Of a DNA stretch of 64,000 nucleotides, positions 1-8,753 are shown piece after piece. The DNA lies in the NCBI GenBank assembly GCA_000955785.1, contig JYOD01000017.1, positions 186,132 to 250,131 on the forward strand, read 5' to 3'. Origin of the DNA: Burkholderiaceae bacterium 16 (GTDB taxonomy: Bacteria; Pseudomonadota; Gammaproteobacteria; Burkholderiales; Burkholderiaceae). How positions within the stretch are numbered: the first letter of the stretch is position 1; every line of letters starts with the position of its first letter. The position numbers and the translations under genes are program-made. The notes beneath the pieces were generated by a model. It searched no databases, was not told the origin of the DNA, and saw only the letters and a program-made list of their open reading frames with translations.

Positions 1-77
1 CCAGGGCGATGCGAGCAACTGGTGCCAGGCGGGCCAGGCAAGAAGGCGGCCCGTTTTTATTGCAATTTATATAGCGT

Positions 78-90
78 ACTATTTAATAGT
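78..90. promoter_or_regulatory. Palindrome and direct repeat upstream of ohr
   Basis: ACTAT-tta-ATAGT at 78-90 is a perfect inverted repeat. The decamer CTATTTAATA occurs at 79-88 and again at 94-103, a 15-bp period. The stretch is AT-rich in a GC-rich window and lies about 85 bp before the ohr start. In this family the usual regulator is the MarR-type OhrR. OhrR binding here is inferred; no ohrR gene is visible within the window. Confidence 0.4.
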
Positions 91-174
91 TGGCTATTTA
101 ATATGGAAGGCTCCCGGGCTTTCTCGAACCGCAGGCTCGACGAGCCAGCTTTATCACTTATCAGGAGTGTCATC

Positions 175-600
175 ATGTCGATCGAAAAAGTCCTCTACCG
201 TGCTACCGCCACCGCAACTGGAGGCCGTGACGGCCGCGCGGTATCTACTGACAATGTGCTGGACGTCAAGCTGGCCACGCCGCGCGAACTTGGCGGCGCG
301 GGCGGCGCGGGCACCAACCCGGAACAACTGTTCGCCGCCGGCTATTCGGCTTGTTTCCTCGGCGCGCTGAAGTTCGTCGCGGCCCGCGACAAGGTGGCGC
401 TGCCTGCCGACACCGCCATCACCGGGCAGGTTGGCATCGGCGCCATTCCCACGGGCTTCGGCATCGAGGTGGACCTGAACATCGCGCTGCCGGGGCTGGA
501 CCGTGCCGTCGCGCAGTCGCTGGTGGACAAGGCACACATCGTCTGCCCGTACTCGAATGCCACGCGCGGCAATATCGACGTACGTCTCAACCTGGTCTGA
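175..600 (+). CDS. ohr: Organic hydroperoxide resistance protein (Ohr)
   Basis: Thiol peroxidase of the Ohr/OsmC family that reduces organic hydroperoxides in the cytoplasm. The product is 141 residues, the usual Ohr length. The two redox cysteines are visible: Cys60 in SACFLGAL and Cys124 in VCPYSNATR, which is the hallmark context of Ohr rather than OsmC. The start at 175 ([10 protein letters not shown]) is chosen over upstream in-frame starts because it follows AGGAGTG at 162-168 and gives the canonical N-terminus. The gene stands alone, with AT-rich palindromic DNA upstream that may be an operator. Confidence 0.95.
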   Translation: MSIEKVLYRATATATGGRDGRAVSTDNVLDVKLATPRELGGAGGAGTNPEQLFAAGYSACFLGALKFVAARDKVALPADTAITGQVGIGAIPTGFGIEVDLNIALPGLDRAVAQSLVDKAHIVCPYSNATRGNIDVRLNLV

Positions 601-858
601 GCGCGGAGCCGGATTCGCAGGGTTGGCGCGGATTCGCGCGCCAACTGCCTGGGAACCGGCCCTGCGCAATGCGCCGGAGTGCGCTTCCCTTGCGCATGGG
701 CCGGACCGCCCAGCCGTGCGGAATCGTCGCTGGCATCACCACCATCCATGAAAAAAGCGACTTAATTGATGTTGTATATATCATTTTTAGAATGATGTCG
801 GCGTAGCTACACTTTTCCTACCTACCCAACAAACAAGGGCAGGCACAAGGAAAACATA

Positions 859-1242
859 ATGACCAAGAAGCAAACGCTTGCCGCCGCGCTGGCACTCTCC
901 ATCCTCGGCATCTCATCAGCCTGGGGTGCCACGGCGCCCCCGCAAGCGCCGCAAGCACCACTACCTGTTGCAAAGGCCGACCGGGTCGCGGCCTTGTTCG
1001 GCAGCCCCGCGGACGTGACCACGACGACCCGCACCGTGACGCTGACACCGGGCATGAACTACGTGAACGTGGCGTCCGGGGAATCGGTGGCCTTCCGCGC
1101 CGGCAACAAGACCGTCGGCTGGACCTTCCTGGAGGCGATCGGGGGAACGTCGGTCGATATGAAGACCATCTTCCCGAATGTGGCACAGGCCGGCGGCATC
1201 CGCGTGTACATCGCGCCGAGCAAGCTCTTCACCGGAGGCTGA
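859..1242 (+). CDS. CzcE-like periplasmic protein
   Basis: 127-residue secreted protein. A signal peptide (about residues 1-23, ending AWGA) is followed by a Pro/Ala-rich linker and a small beta domain with the pattern LFGSP...TRTVTLTPGMNYVNV...VRVYIAP-like ending. This matches the CzcE heavy-metal resistance family, whose C. metallidurans member is a periplasmic Cu(II)-binding protein. The sequence contains no histidine at all, so the His ligands of CzcE are missing and metal binding by the same site is doubtful. It stands alone, preceded by an AT-rich promoter-like stretch at about 755-800. Confidence 0.7.
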   Translation: MTKKQTLAAALALSILGISSAWGATAPPQAPQAPLPVAKADRVAALFGSPADVTTTTRTVTLTPGMNYVNVASGESVAFRAGNKTVGWTFLEAIGGTSVDMKTIFPNVAQAGGIRVYIAPSKLFTGG

Positions 1243-1262
1243 CGCCTAACCCCGAAGGCGCC

Positions 1263-1289
1263 AAAAAATGGCCGGCATCGCTGCCGGCC
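1263..1289 (-). terminator. Terminator of the porin gene
   Basis: GGCCGGC (1270-1276) and GCCGGCC (1283-1289) form a perfect 7-bp stem with a 6-nt loop. The six A at 1263-1268 read as a T-run on the minus strand, so it ends transcripts of the porin gene at 1381. Confidence 0.75.
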
Positions 1290-1380
1290 TAACGTCCTCC
1301 GACTCAGTGAACAAGCCAAGGTCGATATGATCGTGCGCTGGCGTGGCCCGCAAGCCCGCCAGTTTGTGCCGCGATGGAGG

Positions 1381-2463
1381 TCAGAAGCGGTGGCGCACGC
1401 CGGCCATGACGCCGGTCTGGTTCTGACCCGCCAGCGTATTCATCGCGTTGGTGACGCCGTAGGTGGCCTGCCCCTTGTTGTTCACGTAGCCGAGCAGCAG
1501 GTAGGCGTCGGTGCGCTTGGACAAGGCATAGTCCGCATTCAGCACGAACATCCACGAATCGTTGCTGTCATTGCGGGCATCGGTGTAATAAGCCGCGCCG
1601 GTCAGGCTGAAGGCGGGCGTGAACTTGTACAGCGCGCCAAGCCAGTACAGGTTGTCCTGGCGCACCGAGGTCGCACTGGTGAGTTCGTCGCGCAGCCAGC
1701 GGTAGCCGGCGAACACCTTCGCATCGCCGAAGGCATAAGACCCGCCGATGGCGGCGCGCTTGGCCGCGGCGCCGGACGTGGCAACGGTGCTGCCCTGGTA
1801 CTGGTCATAGGCGACACCCACCGAGACCGGGCCGGTGGCGTACGCCACGCCACCGCCGAAATTCTTGCCGACCCGGAAGCTGCCCGGTACTTCGCCGCCG
1901 TTGGCGACGTTGCTATCGCGGCCGAAGCTGTAGAAGCCGGTTGCGATCAGGCCGCCGAACTTGCCGGTGTACTTGACGGCATTGTCTGCGCGGCCGTTGA
2001 AGCCCTGGGTATCGACCGAGTTGAGCGAGTAGCTGCTGCCGACACCCATCGGGTCATAGGCACCGAACAGGTCATACAAGGCATTTTGCTGGCGGCCCAG
2101 CGTGATGGCGCCAAGGTCGTTCTGCAGGCCGACATAAGCCTGGCGGCCGAACAGGCGGTTGCCCTGGGCGGACTTGCCTGTGTCGATGTCGAAGCCGCTT
2201 TCCAGTACGAAGGTGCCCTTCAGGTTGTTGCCGAGATCTTCCACGCCGCGAATACCCCAGCGCGAACCGGAAAGGCCGCCGGACGTCACGCCATACAGTG
2301 CGCCGCCCCCGTTGGGGCCCTGCACATGGCTTTGGTAGCTGATGCCGGCATCGGCAATGCCGTAGAGCGTCACGCTGGACGCAGTCTGGGCGGAGGCGAT
2401 ACCGGAGGCGGAGCATGCCGCGGCTGCGGTGGTCAGTGCGAGGAGCGTTTTTTTCACTATCAA
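1381..2463 (-). CDS. Burkholderia-type general porin
   Basis: Outer-membrane trimeric beta-barrel porin of the Gram-negative porin family common in Burkholderiales. 360 residues with signal peptide (MIVKKTLLALTTAAAACSASGIASA), then QTASSVTLYGIADAGISY, the classic first strand. WGIRGVEDLG, the GRQAYVGL segment and the C-terminal VMAGVRHRF ending in Phe (the BAM signal) are all present. A minus-strand terminator lies just downstream. It resembles the second porin at 23066-24157 along its whole length. Substrate cannot be read from sequence. Confidence 0.93.
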   Translation of the reverse strand: MIVKKTLLALTTAAAACSASGIASAQTASSVTLYGIADAGISYQSHVQGPNGGGALYGVTSGGLSGSRWGIRGVEDLGNNLKGTFVLESGFDIDTGKSAQGNRLFGRQAYVGLQNDLGAITLGRQQNALYDLFGAYDPMGVGSSYSLNSVDTQGFNGRADNAVKYTGKFGGLIATGFYSFGRDSNVANGGEVPGSFRVGKNFGGGVAYATGPVSVGVAYDQYQGSTVATSGAAAKRAAIGGSYAFGDAKVFAGYRWLRDELTSATSVRQDNLYWLGALYKFTPAFSLTGAAYYTDARNDSNDSWMFVLNADYALSKRTDAYLLLGYVNNKGQATYGVTNAMNTLAGQNQTGVMAGVRHRF

Positions 2464-2833
2464 TCTCGGTTTTCTTGTCTGGGCGAATAAGGTTTCCTGC
2501 TGCCGGGGAGGTCATGGGCGCAAAGCGAGCCGGGGACCGTCCACCGATGCGGAACCGAGAGTTTGCGTCGGTAGTGTGACAACGATATGTAAACAGTTAT
2601 GAAAAAATTAAGGTAACTATTTCTTAATAAGAAATTAACCTGTTTGCGTATGGACGCCATCCATGGCATGCGCCGGGCACCGCGCCGCCGCTCGCGCGGC
2701 TGGTGCGGTTGGTGGCGGAGGGGCGCCGGACGTCAGGCGCTGACGGAGCGACCGGACGCGCGCAGCCGATTTCCGTTTCTTCCCAAATCGGTAGGGATAG
2801 AATCAAGTGCTTTTTTCGACTGGAGAAAGCGCA
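2464..2833. other. Intergenic region upstream of porin
   Basis: 370 bases without a supported gene. The stretch about 2575-2645 is strongly AT-rich against its surroundings and probably holds the porin promoter. No operator symmetry was recognised. Confidence 0.5.
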
Positions 2834-3187
2834 ATGAACCCTGGTGACATCCCCCGGCTCCGGGAAGGCAACGCAGAGAACCCGGCCGCTATGACTTGTA
2901 TCGCGATGCCCCGAACACGCCGGAGTTCCTGCGCAAGCTGCCGGCGCTACCCGGGTTGCAAGGGCTGGATGTGGGTTGTGGCGAAGGCTCCGATACGCGC
3001 GAGCGCGCAGCCCGACGCGGGCGACAACTACGGGGTCGAGCTCGGCGCGATGGCCGCGCGCGGCGAACGGGCGGCGCTGATCGTCAGCCTGGATGCGCTG
3101 ATCCGCATGTCGTCCAATCCCTTCTTCCCGTATCTGTTGCAACGCGTGGATGAAGGCATCGCAGGTCCCGCCGCCGCGCCCAAATGA
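2834..3187 (+). pseudogene. Broken SAM-dependent methyltransferase
   Basis: A good start (GGAGAAAGCGCA before ATG 2834) opens MNPGDIPRLREGN. The next recognisable piece, RYDLYRDAPNTPEFLRKLP followed by LDVGCGEGSDTRE, lies in another frame from about 2885 to 3010. LDVGCGEG is motif I of class I methyltransferases. After about 3010 the reading returns to the first frame with a tail (SLDALIRMSSNPFFPYLLQR) I cannot assign. The parts do not form one protein, so this is a frameshifted, internally deleted remnant. Its last stop overlaps the ATG of the FUSC gene, so translation through it could still couple to that gene. Confidence 0.6.
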
Positions 3188-4254
3188 CCAGCCCGCTATC
3201 CACGCACCTTCCTCCTGTGCTGCGGCGCGTGCTGCGCCCGCTGCTGGATCCGGCCCGCCGCTATCGCTACGCCCGGCAGATTCACGCCTCCAGGGTGGCG
3301 CTCGGGCTGCTGACGTCCATCGCGCTGACCACGGGGATCCACCTGCCTCACGGCGAATGGGCATCCATTACGCTGCTGGTCGTCATCGGCGGCTTGCAGC
3401 ACCACGGCAACATCCGCAAGAAGGCCGCCGAGCGCGCGCTCGGCACGCTGATCGGGGCGGGGGCGGGGCTGTTGATCATCCTGCAGCAATCGTATTTCCA
3501 CGCGCCCCTGCTCAGCTACGTGCTGATCGTGATCGCCTGTGCCATCTGTGCGTACCAGGCAATCGGCAAGGGCGGCTATATCGCGCTGCTTTCCGCCATT
3601 ACCATCTTCATCGTCGCGGGCCACGGCGAGAACGCCGTCGCCGACGGGCTGTGGCGCGCGGCCGATGTGTTGATCGGCATCGCAATCGCGCTGCTGTTTT
3701 CCTTCGCCTTGCCCCTGCACGCCACGTACTCGTGGCGCTACAAGCTGGCCGAGGCACTGCGCAGCTGCGCGAGGCTGCACACAGCCATCGCCACGGATGC
3801 CGCCCTCGACAAGGCCGAACTGCAGCGCGCCATGGTCCTGCAAGGCGGCCTGCTGGTGCAGCTGCGATCCCTGATGCCATCCGTGGCCAAGGAGATCAAC
3901 GTGTCGATGGAACAGCTCGAGGCGATCCAGCACGGCATGCGGGTCAGCATCAGCCTGCTGGAAGTGCTGGCCGCCACCCGTCCGCGCTTCGACGACGAAT
4001 CCAGGGCTTTCATCCACGACCGCCTCGGCGAAGAAACGCGCCACATCAGCGCCATGCTGATCGGCATGGCGCGCGCCCTGACGCACGGCGTCGTCGCGCG
4101 CCTGGAGCCGCGCGGCGATTCGCAACTCGAACGCATGACAGAAGCCATACCCGCGCAATGGGCCGGCTATGTATCGTTGACGCTGAGACTATCCGGCGAG
4201 TTCGATGAGTTGCGGCAGCGGCTGTCGGTGATTGCGCAGCGGTGGAATATCTGA
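3184..4254 (+). CDS. FUSC family inner-membrane protein
   Basis: 356-residue protein of the fusaric-acid-resistance/aromatic-acid-exporter-like superfamily (FUSC). Hydrophobic segments cluster in residues about 30-185 (GLLTSIALTTGI, ASITLLVVIGGL, LGTLIGAGAGLLIIL, LSYVLIVIACAICAY, YIALLSAITIFIVAG, VLIGIAIALLFSFAL), followed by a long amphipathic cytoplasmic part. It is about half the length of YccS/AaeB proteins, having a single membrane half. The start overlaps the stop of the broken methyltransferase (ATGA). Substrate unknown. Confidence 0.75.
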   Translation: MTSPLSTHLPPVLRRVLRPLLDPARRYRYARQIHASRVALGLLTSIALTTGIHLPHGEWASITLLVVIGGLQHHGNIRKKAAERALGTLIGAGAGLLIILQQSYFHAPLLSYVLIVIACAICAYQAIGKGGYIALLSAITIFIVAGHGENAVADGLWRAADVLIGIAIALLFSFALPLHATYSWRYKLAEALRSCARLHTAIATDAALDKAELQRAMVLQGGLLVQLRSLMPSVAKEINVSMEQLEAIQHGMRVSISLLEVLAATRPRFDDESRAFIHDRLGEETRHISAMLIGMARALTHGVVARLEPRGDSQLERMTEAIPAQWAGYVSLTLRLSGEFDELRQRLSVIAQRWNI

Positions 4255-4381
4255 GAGCGGTCTCTTTCGCATACACTGTGCGCTCGAACGGCGGGCGCAT
4301 TTCGCGCCGCTGTTCATCCTGCTCCCGGCGCTGTCGACGGCAGGAATGCCGCACAATTTTCGCTCGCTCTGGAGAGAACGC

Positions 4382-5245
4382 ATGAAAGCCTGGATCGCAA
4401 TGGCCGTTGGCGCGCTTGGCTGCGCAATGGCGTTCCTGGCAGGTCCGGCGTGCGCCGCGGACACGGCGACGCTGACTATTGCCGCCGGTGCGCAACAGCG
4501 CAACTGGACGCGGGAGGCGCTGCTGAATGACCGCCGCCTGACCGACGTGACGGTGGACGACGACAACCTGAAGCACCGGCTGACGTTCAAGGCTATCCCC
4601 CTGGCGGCGCTGCTGCGCGGCATGCCGGTGACGGCCGATGCAAGTGCGACGACCGCAGCCAGCGATGGCTATATTTCCCACCTGCCGATGCGCCTGCTGC
4701 TGGCCGATAGCGTTGACGAGCCGCGAGCCTGGCTGGCGGTGGAAAATCCTGACTCGCCATGGCCGACGCTCAAGGGCCAGGACATCGGGCCGTTCCGCCT
4801 GATCTGGACAGTGCCGGCGGGCCGCGCTACCTCCGTGGTCAATGAGAGTCTCTGGACGTACAGCATCGTGCGCATCGACATCACCGCTTCGCCTGCCGAG
4901 CGTTTTGCGGCAATCCGGCCCGCCGCCAGCCTGCCGGCCGGCGGACCGGTCGCGCGCGGATTTGCGACATTCCAGCGCGTTTGCTTTTCGTGCCACTCCC
5001 TCAACCGCGTCGGCGATGCGCACCTTGGCCCCGATCTGAATGTGCCGTACAGCGCGGTCGAGTATCTGGGCGACGACAAGCTGGCCAGGCTGATCCGTGA
5101 TCCGCAGTCGCTGCGCTGGTGGCCAAACGCGCGCATGTCGGCGATCGACAAGAAAACGCTGTCCGACGCGGATCTGAAGGACTTGCTTGCGTATCTGCAC
5201 CATATGGCCGGACGCAAGGTGGCGGCGCCTGCCGCCGGCTCCTGA
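4382..5245 (+). CDS. Secreted molybdopterin-fold/cytochrome c fusion
   Basis: 287-residue periplasmic protein. Signal peptide residues 1-25 (ending CAA) leads to a domain whose pattern (LTFKAIPLAALLRG, GYISHLPMRLLL, PRAWLAVENPDSPWP, IGPFRLIW, WTYSIVRIDI) resembles the oxidoreductase molybdopterin-binding (SUOX-type) fold, but no Moco cysteine is evident. A C-terminal class I cytochrome c domain follows, with haem motif CFSCH at about residues 202-206 and a Met (WPNARMSAI) as likely axial ligand. It probably carries electrons in the periplasm. The start at 4382 has GGAGAGAACGC before it. Partner unknown; the gene stands alone. Confidence 0.7.
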   Translation: MKAWIAMAVGALGCAMAFLAGPACAADTATLTIAAGAQQRNWTREALLNDRRLTDVTVDDDNLKHRLTFKAIPLAALLRGMPVTADASATTAASDGYISHLPMRLLLADSVDEPRAWLAVENPDSPWPTLKGQDIGPFRLIWTVPAGRATSVVNESLWTYSIVRIDITASPAERFAAIRPAASLPAGGPVARGFATFQRVCFSCHSLNRVGDAHLGPDLNVPYSAVEYLGDDKLARLIRDPQSLRWWPNARMSAIDKKTLSDADLKDLLAYLHHMAGRKVAAPAAGS

Positions 5246-5249
5246 CCTG

Positions 5250-5515
5250 GAGTCGGGCAGGCGCTCGAACGGAATGGCGAAGACCGTGGCGTGGACAAAA
5301 TTGTAGGACAGCCAACTCAGCACCCAGCAGATCATCAGGGTCGTCAGCGAACTGCTTGCGATCATCACCGCCAGCGCAATCACACCCGGCAGGGCGCTGG
5401 CTGCCATGAACAGGCGCTCCGACAGCCGGTCGGTCCAGCGAACCGGGAATTGCTGTAGCGTACCGACAAAATGTTCATTGGCGTTAGCGTCCGTTTTTTC
5501 AAAGCTGTGAGCCGA
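5250..5515 (-). pseudogene. Possible membrane-protein fragment
   Basis: The minus strand reads EHFVGTLQQFPVRWTDRLSE and then two hydrophobic stretches (MAASALPGVIALAVMIASSS, MICWVLSWLSYNFVHATVF). The same frame then runs into antisense of the cytochrome gene without a family-like continuation. The membrane-like composition is unlike a GC-rich shadow, so it may be the start of a deleted membrane protein. I do not recognise the family. The rest of the gap to 5727 shows nothing further. Confidence 0.25.
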
Positions 5516-5727
5516 TCATCAAGGCCACGCGTGCGGCGGCTCGTCGGCGACGAGGCTATGTGAAAATGCCGTGGTTCACCTAAACTGAAAAAGTGCATTC
5601 AGATGGAGGCGGAAGGGTGCCTGTAGGTTGATGGCTTGCTATCTTGCGCCGAACTATTTGATCTAGCTCGTCACGGGCGCCGCCTGCACGCCACCGGGGA
5701 AATGACAGGGCCAGGGAGTACGCGGCG

Positions 5728-6728
5728 ATGAAGACGGTCAGCAGACAGAAGCTCATGGCCGCAGCCTGTGGCGGTGCAGTGCTGACATTCGTATCGCACG
5801 TGGCGCGCGCTGACCAGGGTGGCGTGCCGTTCTGGTCTTCAGGGCAATTCCCGAGCCTTGCCACTGTGCCCGAGTCACCGGGCTGGTCAGTGGCTGCCCT
5901 GCCTTATTACTACAACGGTAGCGCGGGCGGGGGGAAGTCTTTCAATATCGGCGGAACGGTTTCGGCGGGTCTGAGTACGCGGTTGCCTCAACTGCTCGTG
6001 CAACCCGGGTACGCGACGGAACAAAGGATATGGGCGGTCAGCCCTACGTCGGCGTTAGTTTTGGTATCGGCAGGAATAACGACGACGTAAATTCGTCGAT
6101 CGCGCTCGCGACCCGTGGAGCGCAGGCCAGTCGGTCTGACGCGATAACCGGCGGCACCGATCTCTATCCGTTCGGGAGCCTTTCATGGAACAAGGATTCC
6201 CACAACTGGATGACTTATCTGACGGGCGATATACCGACCGGTGCATACAACAGTCAGCGGCTTGCCAACATCGGCATCGGTCATGCCGCAATCGACGCCG
6301 GCGCCGGCTACACCTATCTAAATGAGAAGACAGGGCACGAGTTCTCCGTCGTGATGGGCGTCACCTACAACCTTAAGAACACCAGTGTGAACTACCGGAG
6401 CGGCATCGACGCTCATGTCGACTGGGCGGTATCGCAGTTCTTATCCGAGCGGTGGCATGTGGGAATCGTCGGCTACGCGTATCGGCAGCTTACCGCCGAC
6501 ACCTATCCGACCAGCGGCTTGGCTGGCGCCCTGCGATCGCAGGCGCTCGGTGATTTCAAATCGAAAGTGTATGCGGTCGGCCCTGAGGTTGGTTACCTGT
6601 TCACAGTCGGTGGGCAGCAGGCATACATGAACCTGCGTGGCTACAAGGAGTTAGGGGCGCAGAACCGCACTGAAGGCTATGCGCTGTTTGCGACGCTGTC
6701 GATCCCGATCGGTTCTGCAAAAAAATAA
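5728..6728 (+). pseudogene. Frameshifted phenol-degradation-type outer-membrane transporter
   Basis: Two overlapping frames together give one protein of about 330 residues. The first (5728-6090) carries the signal peptide and PGWSVAALPYYYNGSAGG...QLLVQPGYATEQR. The second (readable from 6030) continues GGQPYVGVSFGIGRNN through DTYPTSGLAGALRSQALGDFKS to GYALFATLSIPIG at the C-terminus. This is the layout of the MetA-pathway phenol-degradation/SphA-like transporter family. The frame break falls near 6010-6030 and needs one extra base to mend. Either the gene is inactivated or there is a sequencing error; everything after the break looks intact. Confidence 0.75.
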
Positions 6729-6959
6729 GGGAGTGTCTCTGCTCTGCCGGCCGTCTCCGGACGTGCTGCTGACCGTCGTGATGCTGGTGTGCGGCTTCGG
6801 CATCTGACGCATACGGGATCAGTCAACAACGCGTACTAGTTGAATGACCGGCAAAGCAGACGTCGAACGAATTCAAGTGAACCGCGGACCGGGCGCTGGA
6901 GGACATGGCGCGGACGCATGCGGCTCGTCGCAGGTGCTCATGCGCGGTGGCGATTCCGC

Positions 6960-8546
6960 TTATTGTCCTCCGACCGAATGTGGCGGCAGTTGGTAGCTCC
7001 ACGTCTCGCTTAGCGTCTTGTCGCCGGACACCAGCGCGGCGCGCATTTCCACCACTTTCCGCGGATCCTTGACTTTGATGCGCAGATTCAGCCGCCAGCC
7101 TTTGGTGACAGGATTGGGCTCCAGCACGTTAGCGAGGAGTTCGGCGTTCTCGCTCACGCTGACCTGTGCGCCGACCTGCGTGCCGGCTGGAAGGTCAGCG
7201 AGCACGGGGCCCTCGAAATCGACTACAAGGCCGGTGCTGCCATCGAGACGGCGGATCAGGTTGGCCTGCGTGATTTCTCCTGCCGAGCGCAGCGTCTGCT
7301 TGACCCAGGCCAGATCCTTGTTGAGCAGGGCGCGCTCATTCATGGTCCAGTGCATCGTGTAATCCGCCTGCAGCGGCTGGCCCTTGGGCGGCAACTGGTC
7401 CGGCGTCCAGAAGGCGACGATGTTGTCGTTGGTCTCGTCCGGCGAGGGGATTTCCACGAGCTCGACCTTGCCCTTCCCCCAGTCGCCCTGCGGTTCGATC
7501 CAGGCGCTCGGGCGCAGGTCGTAGCGGTCCTTCAGGTCTTCATAAACAGAGAACTCGCGCCCGCGCTGGAGCAGCCCGAAGCCCCTTGGATTCGTGACCT
7601 GGAAGGTGCTGATGGCGAGGTTGCGCGGGTTGTTCAGCGGCCGCCACAGCCATTCGCCATTTCCCGTGTGGATAGCGAGGCCGTTGGAGTCATGCAGGGC
7701 TGGCCGGAAGTTATAAGGATCGCGTTGCTGGTTCGGCCCGAACAGGAACATGCTGGTCAATGGCGCCACGCCGAGCTTGGTGACGGCCCCACGCAGAAAG
7801 ATGCGTGCCTGCACCTTGAGGATCGTGTCCTCACCGGGGTAGAGATCGAAGCGGTAAGCGCCGGTGGCGCGCTGCGAGTCAAGCAGGGCGTAGAACACGA
7901 GATGCTTGTCCTGCGGATCGGGCCGAGCGATCCAGAACTCGCGGAAGGCCGGAAACTCCTCGGCTACGGGCAACCCGCTATCGATGGCCAGGCCACGACT
8001 GGACAGTCCATACACCTGGTTCTTGCCGATGACCCGGAAATAGCTGGCGCCCAGCACACTCATGATCTCGTCGAGCTTGTCGGCGCGGTTGATCGGGTAG
8101 AGCACCCGAAAGCCGGCGTAGCCAAGCTTGCCGGTCGCGGACTTGTCGAACTTCAGGTCGCCGAAGTTGAACCGCGCCGGGTTGTATTTGATCTCGTGGA
8201 CTGCATCACCGACGATCTCGTTGATGCGAACCGGGCTGCTGAACTGCATGCCTTGGTGGTAGAAGCCCAGGCGGAACGGTGTGCCCGCGTCCTTCCACTC
8301 CATCGTGTCGCTTCGGGGCTGGATCTTGATGTAGTCGGCAAACTGCATCTGGCTGAACACGGGTGGCAGGTTGCTGGCCGGTGCGGCATATGGCATGTTG
8401 GCCAGGGTCCTGGCGCGGGGTGTCACGTCGTCCAGGGAGAACGCGCAAGCCTGGGTGCCGCACAGCAGCGCCCAGGCGGCCATAAGCGCTGGCAAGGCGG
8501 TTTGCGTCTTGGTACGTAACGACGCGGCGATGGCGGCAAGAACCAC
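6960..8546 (-). CDS. opgG: Glucans biosynthesis protein G
   Basis: Periplasmic protein needed for branching/backbone formation of osmoregulated periplasmic glucans (OPG). The 528-residue product has a signal peptide ending CGTQACA, then [14 protein letters not shown], a large beta-sandwich domain ([48 protein letters not shown]) and a C-terminal Ig-like domain. The GTG at 8546 is chosen because GGAG (8553-8556) precedes it by 6 nt. A GTG at 8567 is also possible, while the ATG near 8482 would leave too short a signal peptide. No opgH glucosyltransferase is adjacent. It is divergent from bglX. Confidence 0.9.
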   Translation of the reverse strand: MVLAAIAASLRTKTQTALPALMAAWALLCGTQACAFSLDDVTPRARTLANMPYAAPASNLPPVFSQMQFADYIKIQPRSDTMEWKDAGTPFRLGFYHQGMQFSSPVRINEIVGDAVHEIKYNPARFNFGDLKFDKSATGKLGYAGFRVLYPINRADKLDEIMSVLGASYFRVIGKNQVYGLSSRGLAIDSGLPVAEEFPAFREFWIARPDPQDKHLVFYALLDSQRATGAYRFDLYPGEDTILKVQARIFLRGAVTKLGVAPLTSMFLFGPNQQRDPYNFRPALHDSNGLAIHTGNGEWLWRPLNNPRNLAISTFQVTNPRGFGLLQRGREFSVYEDLKDRYDLRPSAWIEPQGDWGKGKVELVEIPSPDETNDNIVAFWTPDQLPPKGQPLQADYTMHWTMNERALLNKDLAWVKQTLRSAGEITQANLIRRLDGSTGLVVDFEGPVLADLPAGTQVGAQVSVSENAELLANVLEPNPVTKGWRLNLRIKVKDPRKVVEMRAALVSGDKTLSETWSYQLPPHSVGGQ

Positions 8547-8753
8547 AAGTCTCTCCAGAAAATGCACGTTAAGGAATGCTGCTCCCCCGCAAGTGCGGCG
8601 AAAGCCGCTGGTGCAGTGGCGGTAAACTGCGGACGCAATGCAGAAAGATAACGTATTTCGCTTCGCATACCTGTAGAACAGGAGGTGTGCGCCATAGCGG
8701 GGCGGCGACCCTGTCGCGCCGCTTGGATCCTTGGACACTTGGACAACTATCAG

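Noticed and set aside
22..174. N-terminal extension of ohr from 22
   Set aside because: Covers the AT-rich promoter and palindrome; the start at 175 has an SD and gives the normal Ohr length.
1327..2490. 387-codon plus-strand open frame opposite the porin
   Set aside because: Antisense to a clear porin; Val/Ala/Gly/Arg-rich composition typical of high-GC shadows, no ribosome site or family pattern.
6729..6959. Short GTG-started frame of about 24 codons after the broken transporter
   Set aside because: Too short, no conservation evidence, and start signal is weak.
7350..8519. 389-codon plus-strand open frame opposite opgG
   Set aside because: Lies wholly antisense to opgG and has no domain-like pattern.
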